From Cepaea nemoralis (lineage: Eukaryota > Mollusca > Gastropoda > Stylommatophora > Helicidae): a stretch of DNA of 64,000 nt. The first letter of the stretch is position 1, and each line of letters begins with the position of its first letter. Location: NCBI GenBank assembly GCA_014155875.1, contig JACEFZ010004196.1, forward strand, positions 786,001 to 850,000, given 5' to 3'. The translations under genes were made by a program, and so were the position numbers. Shown here in pieces: positions 55,510-64,000 of the stretch. The notes below the pieces were generated by a model that was not told where the DNA came from, searched no databases, and saw only the letters and a program-made list of their open reading frames with translations.

Positions 55510-55510
<1 letters not shown>

Positions 55511-55925
55511 CTTATGTTGTTTGCACACTACTCTATGGGCATGAATCCTGGACCTTGCACTCACGACAGGAAAGAAAGTTGAAATCCTTCCATATGAAAT
55601 GTCTGAGACGTATCCGGTCATATCGTGGAAAGACCACATAACAAACAAACGTGCTTGAAATAGCAGATATTACCACAGTGCACTCCCTCCTCAAGCAGAG
55701 ACGCCTTCGGTGGCTGGGCCATGTATCTCGAATGGAAGATCAACGTATTCCCTAAGATCTCCTATACAGAGAACTAGCCACAGGGAAGAGGCCAACCGGA
55801 AGACCGTAAATGCGATATAAGGATGTGTGTAAACAAGATATGAAAACCTTTGGCATAGACCCAGACACGTGGGAAAGAATTGCAACAGACAGATGTTCCT
55901 GGAGAAGAGATGTACGAATATGTGT
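55510..55925 (+). mobile_element. LINE C-terminal fragment
   Basis: SFHMKCLRRIRSYRGK, VHSLLKQRRLRWLGHVSRMEDQRIP and GRPMRYKDVCKQDMKTFGIDP resemble the C-terminal part of LINE A. It lacks the C2H2 finger and ends at a GT microsatellite. Confidence 0.82.
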
Positions 55926-56031
<106 letters not shown>

Positions 56032-56109
56032 ACATATCCTAATATATTTAATTCATCAAAGTACAAGTTAGTTTCTATTTAATTATTTAATTCCATCCAT
56101 CCATCATGA

Positions 56110-56770
56110 GCCATGCCGATAAGCGTGGGCGGTCATGTTTTGCCATCTCACTCGATCACCAGCGTCGTGGATCAGCTCCGTCTTTCTGTCTCGACCATGG
56201 CATGTGGCAAGCTATCCAGGTATTTACTTCTCGGTCTTACCCTTGGTCTCTTCTCTTCGATCTTGCCAATTCATTTCTAACATGTCGAAAAAATGTTGCC
56301 TACGTCTAATGTCTCTTATCAGTTTACGATCTTCATTTGTTTCTTGAAGGACTTGTTCATTGGTTTTTCTGTCTGTCCATGGTATTCTTTGCATTTTCCT
56401 CAGAAAACACATTTCCACAGCCATCAGATGTTTTTCAGCTTGTCTGCTCATTGTCCACGCTTCACATCCATATAAAAGTACAGGTTCTATGTAGCACTTC
56501 AACACTCTTTTTCTCGTTTCAATTGATATCTTTTTATTGGTTAGTATGTTTTTCACCTTGCAAAAGGTTACTTTCGCAATGGCAATTTTTGTTCTAATTT
56601 CTTCACGGCATCTCCCATCAGATGTTATGACTGTTCCGAGATAACTGTACCGATTCACTTGTTTAAGAATATTCCCATTTACTTGTATATTACATTGTGT
56701 TGTTTCCTTCTTCCCAGTGACAACCATAATCTGTGTCTTCTTACAATTCAATTCTAGCACTAGGTATTCA
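56110..56770 (-). mobile_element. LINE C-terminal fragment with intact frame
   Basis: The minus frame 56224-56760 (178 residues) begins ELNCKKTQIMVVTGKK and includes YSYLGTVITSDGRC, EPVLLYGCEAWTMSRQ and RKLIRDIRRRQHFFDML. It is one of the least damaged LINE pieces in the window. The end at 56110-56223 resembles 56975-57130. Confidence 0.82.
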
Positions 56771-56899
56771 TCGGGTGTAACAACCGCATCTACTAAATGT
56801 TGCAGGTCCTGTTAATTGTCTGCAGTCAAGACTGTATTTAATTCATAATAGTACAAAAACTGACGAGAAATAATGGTAGCTTGAATATTGGTATTTTTT

Positions 56900-56970
56900 A
56901 TATTCAAGAGTCAGCTGTACCTACATGCCATGGACAATTGTATATTGTTCCCTAATATATTTATAAAACT
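56900..56970 (+). pseudogene. GT92 3' end, third remnant
   Basis: FKSQLYLHAMDNCILFPNIF corresponds to the last 20 residues of the GT92 exon. Only about 65 bp remain, followed by LINE-like sequence. Confidence 0.6.
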
Positions 56971-56974
56971 ATGT

Positions 56975-57175
56975 TTATTCATCATCATGCCAATAAGTGG
57001 GGGTGGTCATGTTTCGTCATCTCGAACGATCACTAGAGTCGTGGATCAGCTCTGTGTTCTTGTCTCGACCATGCCACGTGACCATGCCATCCAGATATTT
57101 ACTTCTATTCCTTCCCCTTATTCCATTCCCCTGAATACTGCCAGTTGTCACCAAGTTATCTAATTTATTTCTTCT
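56975..57175 (-). mobile_element. LINE 3' end fragment
   Basis: About 75% similar by eye to 56105-56280 (TCGTGGATCAGCTC, GTCTCGACCATG). Confidence 0.6.
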
Positions 57176-57312
57176 TATAAGGTGTTCATAAAATGTTGAC
57201 TGTCTACGTATAATTTCAGAAATCTTTTGTTTGACGTTTGTTACATTTGCAGTAGAAACGTCTAGCTAGGGAGAGCATGGAGAGCTCTCGCTGTCAGCAC
57301 ATATTGTTGTTG

Positions 57313-57377
57313 TCACACACACATACACACACACACACACACACCCACACACACACGCACGCACGCACGCACGCATA
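57313..57377. repeat. (CA)n with CG variants
   Basis: CACACA run with late GCACGCACGC units. Confidence 0.9.
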
Positions 57378-57469
57378 TATTTGTGTTGGTGTTGTTGAAA
57401 AGTGGTGGGTAGTAGTACACTTGTTGGATATCCATACTGGGTATTTACATTTATATGCTGGCTCCCCTA

Positions 57470-57615
57470 ACTCTGGAATCTGGCTACGTCTCTGCCTGGC
57501 TGGTTTCGATCACGGTATGAAAGCTACCACGATACAAGATGTTTTCGCGGATGCCATTAGTTTGAGATTCGAGCGCCTCTTCGCCATGGTGCACGTGCCG
57601 AAATATTTAGCAAGG
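57470..57615 (+). pseudogene. GT92 3' end, fourth remnant (weak)
   Basis: ISLRFERLFAMVHVPKYLA aligns with SMLRFKSQLYSRVIEKYKLF. The leader TGGCTACGTCTCTGCCTGGC also precedes the remnant at 58760. Strongly diverged. Confidence 0.45.
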
Positions 57616-57665
57616 GCGAAAAGTGCAGGAAAGCACACAGTCCACACAGTAACCAAGTTAAAGCA

Positions 57666-58097
57666 GTAAAAGCCTCGCTCTATGCACGGGGTAAAAGCCT
57701 CGCTCTATGCACGGGGTAAAAGCCTCGCTCTATGCACGGGGTAAAAGCCTCGCTCTATGCACGGGGTAAAAGCCTCGCTCTATGCACGGGGTAAAAGCCT
57801 CGCTCTATGCACGGGGTAAAAGCCTCGCTCTATGCACGGGGTAAAAGCCTCGCTCTATGCACGGGGTAAAAGCCTCGCTCTATGCACGGGGTAAAAGCCT
57901 CGTTCTATGCACGGGGTAAAAGCCTCGCTCTATGCACGGGGTAAAAGCCTCGCTCTATGCACGGGGTAAAAGCCTCGCTCTATGCACGGGGTAAAAGCCT
58001 CGCTCTATGCACGGGGTAAAAGCCTCGCTCTATGCACGGGGTAAAAGCCTCGCTCTATGCACGGGGTAAAAGCCTCGCTCTATGCACGGGGTAAAAG
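57666..58097. repeat. 25-bp minisatellite, 17 nearly identical units
   Basis: Unit GTAAAAGCCTCGCTCTATGC followed by ACGGG, 17 copies over 425 bp plus a partial eighteenth. Only one variant base was seen (T for C in the tenth unit, 57903). Such homogeneity means very recent expansion. Confidence 0.97.
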
Positions 58098-58369
58098 GCG
58101 CTACGACCGAAAACAGAGTGGTCATGGTGGTCAGTCTAAGCCTGTGTTTAGACAGTAGGCCAAGACCACAAGGAAGATGGTACTGTGTATGGGATGAACG
58201 CAATACAGAATACAGAAAACAATTGCCCATCAAGTGATGTCAGCACTTCGAGGCGGGATGTGATCAGAAGAGAAAGGGCCACATGATCATGTTTTAGGCT
58301 GCATGAGATCCTATACCATCATACAAAATAAAACGTGTGTCTTTTATATTAAAGTATCATCAATTTTCT

Positions 58370-58575
58370 AATATTTTCTAACATGTTTATAAACCTATAT
58401 ATTCTATGTCAGAACAATGGCGTACCAAGGGGGTAGTAACTGTAATATTTTCTAACATGTTTATAAATCAGCATATTTTATAGCAGAACAACGGTGTAGC
58501 TGGGGTTAGCACCTCTTCTATTTTCTAACAAGATTATAAAGCTGTATATTTTATGCCAGAACAGTCTGACAGCAG
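58370..58575. repeat. Three ~65-bp direct repeats
   Basis: Each has (A/C)TATTTTCTAACA(T/A)G, TTATAAA, a TATTTTAT-like phrase, (G/A)CAGAACA and GGTGTAGC. The third is interrupted by a short TCTGACAGCAG insertion. Confidence 0.8.
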
Positions 58576-58689
58576 TGGTGTAGCTACGGGTAGCAAGGAG
58601 ACACTGCGCCCTATTTGATTTTAAAAATGACACTTCAGTTAAAAATCCATCCTGAGTGTTCACATTTAATGTGCTCGTCCATCCTAACC

Positions 58690-58850
58690 TTTAACCTGGC
58701 TACGCCTCTGCCTGGCAGGATTCCATTCAATGTGTGAAAGCTGATGTAAAGCAGGACGTCGCCGTGAATACCAGTATGTTGAGATTCAAGAGCCTGCTTT
58801 GTACATGTGTAATGAAAATGTGTATATTGTTTCGCAATATGTTTAATTAA
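58690..58850 (+). pseudogene. GT92 3' end, fifth remnant
   Basis: NTSMLRFKSLLCTCVMKMCILFRNMF aligns well with the last 27 residues of the GT92 exon, ending in a TAA. It too is followed by LINE RT sequence. Confidence 0.65.
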
Positions 58851-58879
58851 ACTACACATTTTATGTCTTTAATAGTACA

Positions 58880-59462
58880 GCTTTGTTTTCATTGTGCAGT
58901 GAATGTATAATTAGATTTACAGAAGATATGTCAGGGATCCGGGATGGTAGACATAATATAAATAATTCTCGTTATACCGATGACCCAGTCTTGATAGTTA
59001 CAAGTCAAAAGGAAATACAGGAAATGATAGATACAGTGGTTGTAGAAAGTGACATAAATGGGCCTTAGCTTAAATAATGGCAAGACCGAAGAATGGTAAC
59101 ATCAAAGAAAGAGATTATGCCTAAATGTACAATTAAAATAATTGATGCTGTTGTGGGTCAAGTGCAGACATCCAAATAGCTAGGCACATGAATAACATCA
59201 GACGGAAGATGCACTGCAGAGATAAAGAACACAATGAGACAATCGAAAAGGCCACATTATGAGATATTGGAACATGTTGTTACAACTGGAAGGATTTGTG
59301 GAAAACGAGTTAGAGCACGACAGCAAGAGAAAATTCTAGATCGTATTATGTCATGGCACGGATGATTGTCAGCACACAAACGGATACATTCCATTGGAGA
59401 TCGCAACATGTGGAGAAGCATGGTCACCCACGCCAGTCAGCAACGCGCTTGATGATGATGAT
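58880..59462 (+). mobile_element. LINE RT-to-3'-end fragment with GAT/ATT tail
   Basis: FTEDMSGIRDG, NSRYTDDPVLIVTSQKEIQEMID (YTDD in place of Y/FADD), SDGRCTAEIKN and RARQQEKILDRIMSWHG, then HSIGDRNMWRSMVTHASQQ. The 3' end is a GAT run merging into (ATT)n. Multiple stops. Confidence 0.82.
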
Positions 59463-59463
59463 G

Positions 59464-59526
<63 letters not shown>

Positions 59527-59530
59527 AATA
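59463..59530. repeat. (ATT)n microsatellite
   Basis: Probably grown from the LINE tail. Confidence 0.95.
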
Positions 59531-60175
59531 TGCTTTATTTATTTCCTTTCAGTATAGCCATCACTTGAAATGACCCACTTGTATCATCTCTGCTTAACTG
59601 TGGAAATATAAAACCTACTTTCGAACTGGACCCGTTTTCCCAAACCACGATAACTTCTTCATTGCTGTAAACAATTATTTTCTTGAACCTAGTTTTTATG
59701 TGTGAAAATATAAGATTTGGAAACATTGATGAAGCCAAATCAGAAAAGCATGGTGGATGATTAAGAATCTAAGTATTCAACTCCTTTACTTTTATTGCCC
59801 GCGTCGTGCTTTGTGAAAGAACGAGTTGTCTTAAAGAAAAGGAAGATTTTGAAAGTGTGATACCCTTCGTTTTCGGGTCGTAAACCGTTGTTGTGTTTGG
59901 AAGATATGCATAACACTTTCCATTAAGTGTGCTGCCACGAGACAGGTAGCCTGTTATTTGGACACATCTGGCGTCTTAAAAACAAGAAAACAGCATGACA
60001 CCCCCTGCACATGCATGTCTTCTCGGCTTGACGTGTGCTGGGGAGGTCCGGCGTTTTCTAATACATGATGGACATTTTAGATTAGGGTTCATAATTGTGA
60101 ACTCAAGTCTCATATACTGTCACTATCATTGTCAACGATTTTTTTCGTAGCACTTTTGAGCAACTGTCGACAGAA
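59531..60175. other. No recognised feature
   Basis: No frame above 70 codons and no repeat shared with the rest of the window. Confidence 0.4.
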
Positions 60176-60420
60176 ATGTATTTTCAACTTCACTTGAGAG
60201 CCTTTCTCATGCTCAATCTGTTGTGTAAGATTCTATTAAGTGTTCTTTCACTCAGTTTTACTGCACCAGCTATCTCCGCAATTCTCATTTTACGATCCTG
60301 TTCAATGATTATCCTTAATCTATGTCAATCGATAAACTTTGAAGACGTTCACCAGATCTTGTTGGATCAACAATTTCTCAGCGATCATATTTAAACTGTA
60401 TACACCAGATAACCGGAGCA
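60176..60420 (-). pseudogene. Mariner/Tc1-like transposase helix-turn-helix remnant
   Basis: On the minus strand MRIAEIAGAVKLSERTLNRI and LHNRLSMRKAL match the second DNA-binding helix-turn-helix pattern of mariner transposases (E-IA---G-S---V--IL---L-M-K). No DD34D catalytic domain or terminal inverted repeats were found. Confidence 0.5.
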
Positions 60421-60700
60421 TGTTGGGGCAGGAATCACTAAACATTGGTTTCTTCTCTCTGTATGTTTCTGTGAGTGTTTTCCCCCACAAACTCAGACAT
60501 TTTATCTGGCCTCTGACTTCTTCATGTTTCTAACAAACCATTGGGGAAGCAGTTCTTAACATATTTTACTGTGCACCACAGCTAGAGAATCCGTTTTAGA
60601 AACGTCACACGTCCAGTGCAAATATGAGTAGCGCTGAATGTGCCCCTTTAAACGTTTTTCTCTTACTCCTTGATAGTCATGTAAACGTCGGAAATTGACA
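60421..60700. other. No recognised feature
   Basis: Possibly more of the decayed transposon to the left. Confidence 0.35.
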
Positions 60701-61040
60701 TCACCAAGTTGTATTCGGGAACCTGAAATCACTAAGTCGTATTCGGGAATCTAATATTATCTCATCTTGTTCCTGTTGTACCATGCGGTGTCGAGGAGAA
60801 GCATAAACAGCGGGAGAGTGCCCGTTTATGGACTTTGTACATCGAGATTCCCTTGGACTGTGTTGTTTCCTCTGTCCTTTGTAAACATGGTCGGCCTCTT
60901 CTTCTTGTGCCATTTGGTCTGTACGTCATTGCTTGTTGTGGTATACTGTCAGTTGGTGGACTAGTTATGTAGTCGAACCATTTCACTTGCTGTTTTCTAA
61001 TTAAATCTAGCGCTGCTATTACCTCCACTTTTGTCCAGAT
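60701..61040 (-). mobile_element. LINE C-terminal fragment
   Basis: RKQQVKWFDYI, then GTRRRGRPCLQRTEE, in the minus frame 60762-61028, is the usual KWFGH...GRP region of LINE C-termini. Confidence 0.65.
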
Positions 61041-61237
61041 TTAATCATTTAAATCCGTGGTAGATAATTGACATTACTGTGCGAATATGTGTATATTTCA
61101 ACTTGAAGGATTTATCTAGTTAATTTCACGTAAGTTGTGTGATTTCTGCAGTATGTACCTGACGAGATGCAGCGAAATATGCCAGGCAATAAATCGTGCA
61201 ATCTATTGTTTGTGTCTTCGTTATTCAAATTTCTGGT
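61041..61237. other. No recognised feature
   Basis: A short AT-rich spacer. Confidence 0.35.
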
Positions 61238-61450
61238 TTCCTCGCGTTGCCGGCTCTGTGGCGAAGTGGTTCCGGGTGCGATTCGTAATACAGCATACCG
61301 CGTTCGAAAGACAGCTGCTGGCGATTTGGAAGACCAGCCTTGCGCTGGTTTTATACAGGTATGCATGCCGGTTGTTCAGAAATCAATGGCAAACCAATGA
61401 ACGTAAAATTGCCGACAAATCATAAGCAGCCAAAAACGTATACGCTGAGT
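61238..61450 (+). repeat. SINE, tRNA-headed, diverged core
   Basis: Head with box A-like GTGGCGAAGTGGTTC and box B-like CGTTCGAAAGAC about 40 bp apart. Core at 61372-61404 with weakened arms (TGTTCAG and ATGAACG). Confidence 0.7.
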
Positions 61451-61675
61451 ATTCTTCTAAGAAATCAATTTTTTTTTTGCTGTAAATTCTTTTCTGTTTT
61501 TCTGTCTTTGTCATGCTTTGGCATTGTCAGCATAGAGTTGATTGGAATATTGTGCTGTAGAGTGCTTTAAAAACAAAAGTATATACTGACATGTGTTTGT
61601 TCTTTAGTATCGGTGGCATATGCACAATTAATTGCAAGTATTATATCACTACGAACACCATGGTAGTGCATTAAA

Positions 61676-62012
61676 TAGCAAGCTTGACTGTTGACCTTCT
61701 GGTCACGGGTTCGATTGCATATAGGGGTAGATTGCTTTTAAAATAACTGATCTGGAAATCCAGGTAGACACAGCCTTCAATAGTTATGGGAAAATGTTTT
61801 GGGAAGTAAAGGCAATATGAATTATATTGAACCGATCCTTCTTCGAGTACCGATTGGTCTCTACAAGTATAGAGCTGGCACTATATGCCCATTGTACATC
61901 AAGGAACGTAAAAGGGTCCTTGGCCTGTGACCTATATGGGTCTGTTAGGTGCATGTCCCATACCGGACCTTTGAACTTGAATGTTTACTTCTCGTTCAGA
62001 AAGCAATAGCAA
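61676..62012 (+). repeat. SINE, truncated in the core by LINE copy D
   Basis: Box B GGGTTCGATTGC at about 61709; the core starts at 61993 (CGTTCAGAAAGCAAT) and is cut at 62012, where the LINE 3' end ATTGGCACC begins. The second arm of the hairpin is missing. Confidence 0.7.
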
Positions 62013-63090
62013 AATGATTGGCACCCTGCCATCTTGACAGACGTTAGTTCGTAAAATAGACTTATACCTCTCCATTGCACAAAACCTGGGCTGAATTTGG
62101 AGGCCATGTGTTGCCCATGCAGCATGATCCCTCTCTCTGTCTGCCTAGTTTACTCCAGAGGAAAGAAAACACCAAAAACGTCTGGAACTAGACAAGCTGC
62201 AGAAGCTGCCGGATCGGCAAAGCAATGCTTTAACTGTCCGTCTGTCGGAGCTTCCATCCTAGACCAGTTGACGACCAAGGCGTATGGCCTGGTCTGCTCT
62301 GTCATGATATTTAGTCTTCAGGTTGCATTTCCTTACACTAGGGTAAATCTTGTGCCCTCCCAACTGCGCTCCTCCGTCCGAAGCCGTTTGCACAATGTGG
62401 GATGACGGATTTGGTGAGGGTAGTTGTCAGAGTCCCAGGAAGATGGAAGAGAGGACATATGACAGGGACAGGACATAGGTATAGCATGGGTAGAGTAGAC
62501 AGGGGGATGATAGACATGACAGGGTCCTTGAATGACAGTACAACCTTGCACTTGACGACCTGAGACACCAGTCATCAACAGACGGGTGAAGGACAGGACG
62601 GCATTCAGAAGACCGAGACATCCTACTTAGCACGACTATTACGGACGACACGAGGTCATGTACCACGTGACCACCGACCGAGGGTAGAAACAGGGAAACT
62701 GGACTAGACTGGTTGAGAGAGGATGTGCTTGCAGATTTGAGAGAGAGAGTGTGTACTGAATACCTGACACGAGAGCAGCTAATGTGTAGAGAGTGTGGCA
62801 TTGAATAGCCTGTGCGCTAGTGTGAGAGATAACTTGTGAAAAGAGAGCGCACGAGTGCATTGCTGAATAGTGCATTATATTGTTGCCATAAATTGTCACA
62901 AATGTAATTTGTGATTAGCATAGAACATATTTACGTTAACAAATATCTAACCATGCGGACTGTGTTGACAAATATTCCTCATTTTCTGTCACAACCAAGA
63001 CTAACGAGTGACTGAAACGCTGATAGTAGTACCGTCTACTGTCATATGGTAGTTCAGTCTCATTTGACTAAGATTTGACAACAGTAATAC
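62013..63090 (-). mobile_element. LINE copy D: internally deleted, with a ~600-bp insert
   Basis: 62013-62058 matches the terminal ~45 bp of the LINE A 3' end and 62068-62425 its 5' region. The family's 5' tip (GTAGTACCGTCTACTGTCAT) is at 63030-63050. All coding sequence is missing. 62426-63020 is foreign sequence with no recognised gene. Confidence 0.75.
62426..63020. other. Unassigned insert inside LINE copy D
   Basis: Overlapping minus frames of 76-124 codons (62333-62899) are not conserved elsewhere. GACAGGG/GACAGGAC phrases recur at 62460-62600. Confidence 0.4.
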
Positions 63091-63139
63091 TATGTATTCT
63101 CATTCACACCTAGTTTTATATAAACAAGTTTAACGGTGC

Positions 63140-63395
63140 CACTAAATGGATCACACTGGCCTAGGGGTTACACCACTTTCTCCGTAATCCCGTTTATCAC
63201 GCAGAGTCTCGTAGCGGGCGAGAACTTGGAGCGGTTCGTCCCCCGTTGGTGACTTGCGGGATAACTGACCGGCCACTCAGAAAGCAATGGCAAACTACTG
63301 AGCGTAATCTTGCCAAGAAATCAACAGACAACTGAAAGATGCTGCTGTTGACAGCGATGTCCTGTAAAAGGACATGCGAATTTAAAAAAAAAAAA
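63140..63395 (+). repeat. SINE, full length
   Basis: Head with box A-like TGGCCTAGGGGTTAC (63149) and box B-like GCGGTTCGTCCCCC (63231); core arms CACTCAG (63274-63280) and CTGAGCG (63298-63304); tail hairpin GTCCTGTAAAAGGAC; ends in poly-A. Same subfamily as 16740-16995. Confidence 0.85.
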
Positions 63396-63507
63396 AATGT
63401 GTAGTATATGTGATCTTCTGTCTCCTGTATGTTGTTCCTGTATAATTCTTCTAAAAGAATAATTGTCTGGATCTGCATCCTTCTTATCGTGTTATGGGTG
63501 TCATATT

Positions 63508-63745
63508 AAAAAGCCGGTCTCCGTGGCTCAGGCCTTGCGAACGCGGTTTGTGAGCCCGTATACCCGGGTTCGAAACACAGCGATGCTGTTTTTTTTTTTT
63601 GCGAAAAAGGTATAGGAGCCGGTCGTTCAGAAAGCAATGGCAAACTACTGAACGTAAAATGTGTCCAGGAATCACGAACAGCGAAAATGCTGGGGTTGAC
63701 TGCTACGTCCTGTGAAGAACATGCAACTTATTTTTTTTTTAATTT
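63508..63745 (+). repeat. SINE, full length, different head
   Basis: The head CCGTGGCTCAGG (box A) and GGGTTCGAAACAC (box B, 63567) differs from the 63140 copy, but the core is the same: arms CGTTCAG (63624-63630) and CTGAACG (63648-63654). It ends ACATGCAACTTA and a T/A-rich tail. Confidence 0.85.
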
Positions 63746-64000
63746 AAAAAGTAGTCTATATGCGTCTTCTCTGGCATTAGGTGTGATGTGTTTGTTGTGT
63801 AAGTTGGAAAAGGTGGATGTGTATCCAATGTGACCAATGAAGTCTTGTTGGCCTCTTTGATTCTGTGTTTATTTAACACTAACCAATTGCTTGCATATTT
63901 TCTGTGTTGTTTCCCGTATTAAGTGTTCATTTCCTTGTATTGCCTGTTTACAAATGTGATAGAATGTTGGCAGTATGCATTGACAGTGTGCTGATGCATT
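63746..64000. other. No recognised feature
   Basis: Read to the window edge without a gene or repeat being recognised. Confidence 0.4.

Noticed and set aside
57666..58097. Regular 25-bp repeats as a CRISPR array
   Set aside because: There are no spacers: unit follows unit directly.
63508..63580. Functional tRNA gene
   Set aside because: Box A and box B are present but no cloverleaf closes, and the sequence continues into the SINE core.

Overview
This is a repeat-dominated nuclear window from an animal, most likely a lophotrochozoan and possibly a gastropod mollusc. That call rests on interspersed LTR and non-LTR retrotransposons, tRNA-headed SINEs, long microsatellites and satellites, and a host glycosyltransferase exon pair separated by a 17.4 kb intron. 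The organism is inferred from repeat style, not from a diagnostic gene. Nothing bacterial, no CRISPR array and no rRNA or tRNA gene was recognised.

Layout. 1-1272: a SINE fragment and 12-bp, 21-bp and 44-bp tandem arrays. 1273-9130: a nearly complete minus-strand LTR retrotransposon with 4-bp target duplications, a tRNA-Pro-type primer site, and integrase placed BEFORE reverse transcriptase (Gmr1-like order with a Ty3-type RT). 9440-16725: a 27-bp satellite interrupted by a 4 kb LINE (copy A) and smaller inserts. 16740-18490: a SINE, degenerate repeats and a purine microsatellite. 18490-35575: a three-level nest. LINE copy B is split by a 13.2 kb LTR element (19679-32863), whose unknown open reading frame is split by a third LTR element (23723-30238), a pol-less relative of the first.

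36106-54700: visible part of a host gene on the plus strand, a GT92 (DUF23-type) glycosyltransferase, with exons at 36106-36345 and 53740-54700 whose phases match. Its intron holds a ~150-bp tandem array carrying an internally deleted LINE (copy C), a 75-95-bp array, an RNase H fragment of another LTR element, a LINE with RNase H bounded by a 12-bp target duplication, SINE and LINE pieces, and a second degenerate RNase H LINE. 54707-59530: decayed partial copies of the GT92 3' end interleaved with LINE fragments, plus a 17-copy 25-bp minisatellite. 59530-64000: a mariner-like relic, LINE and SINE fragments, and another internally deleted LINE (copy D).

Most coding capacity is retrotransposon protein, much of it broken. 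The items most worth follow-up are the Gmr1-like domain order with its pol-less relative, the unknown frame in the nested LTR element, compensatory changes in the SINE core hairpin, and short LINE derivatives that keep both ends.
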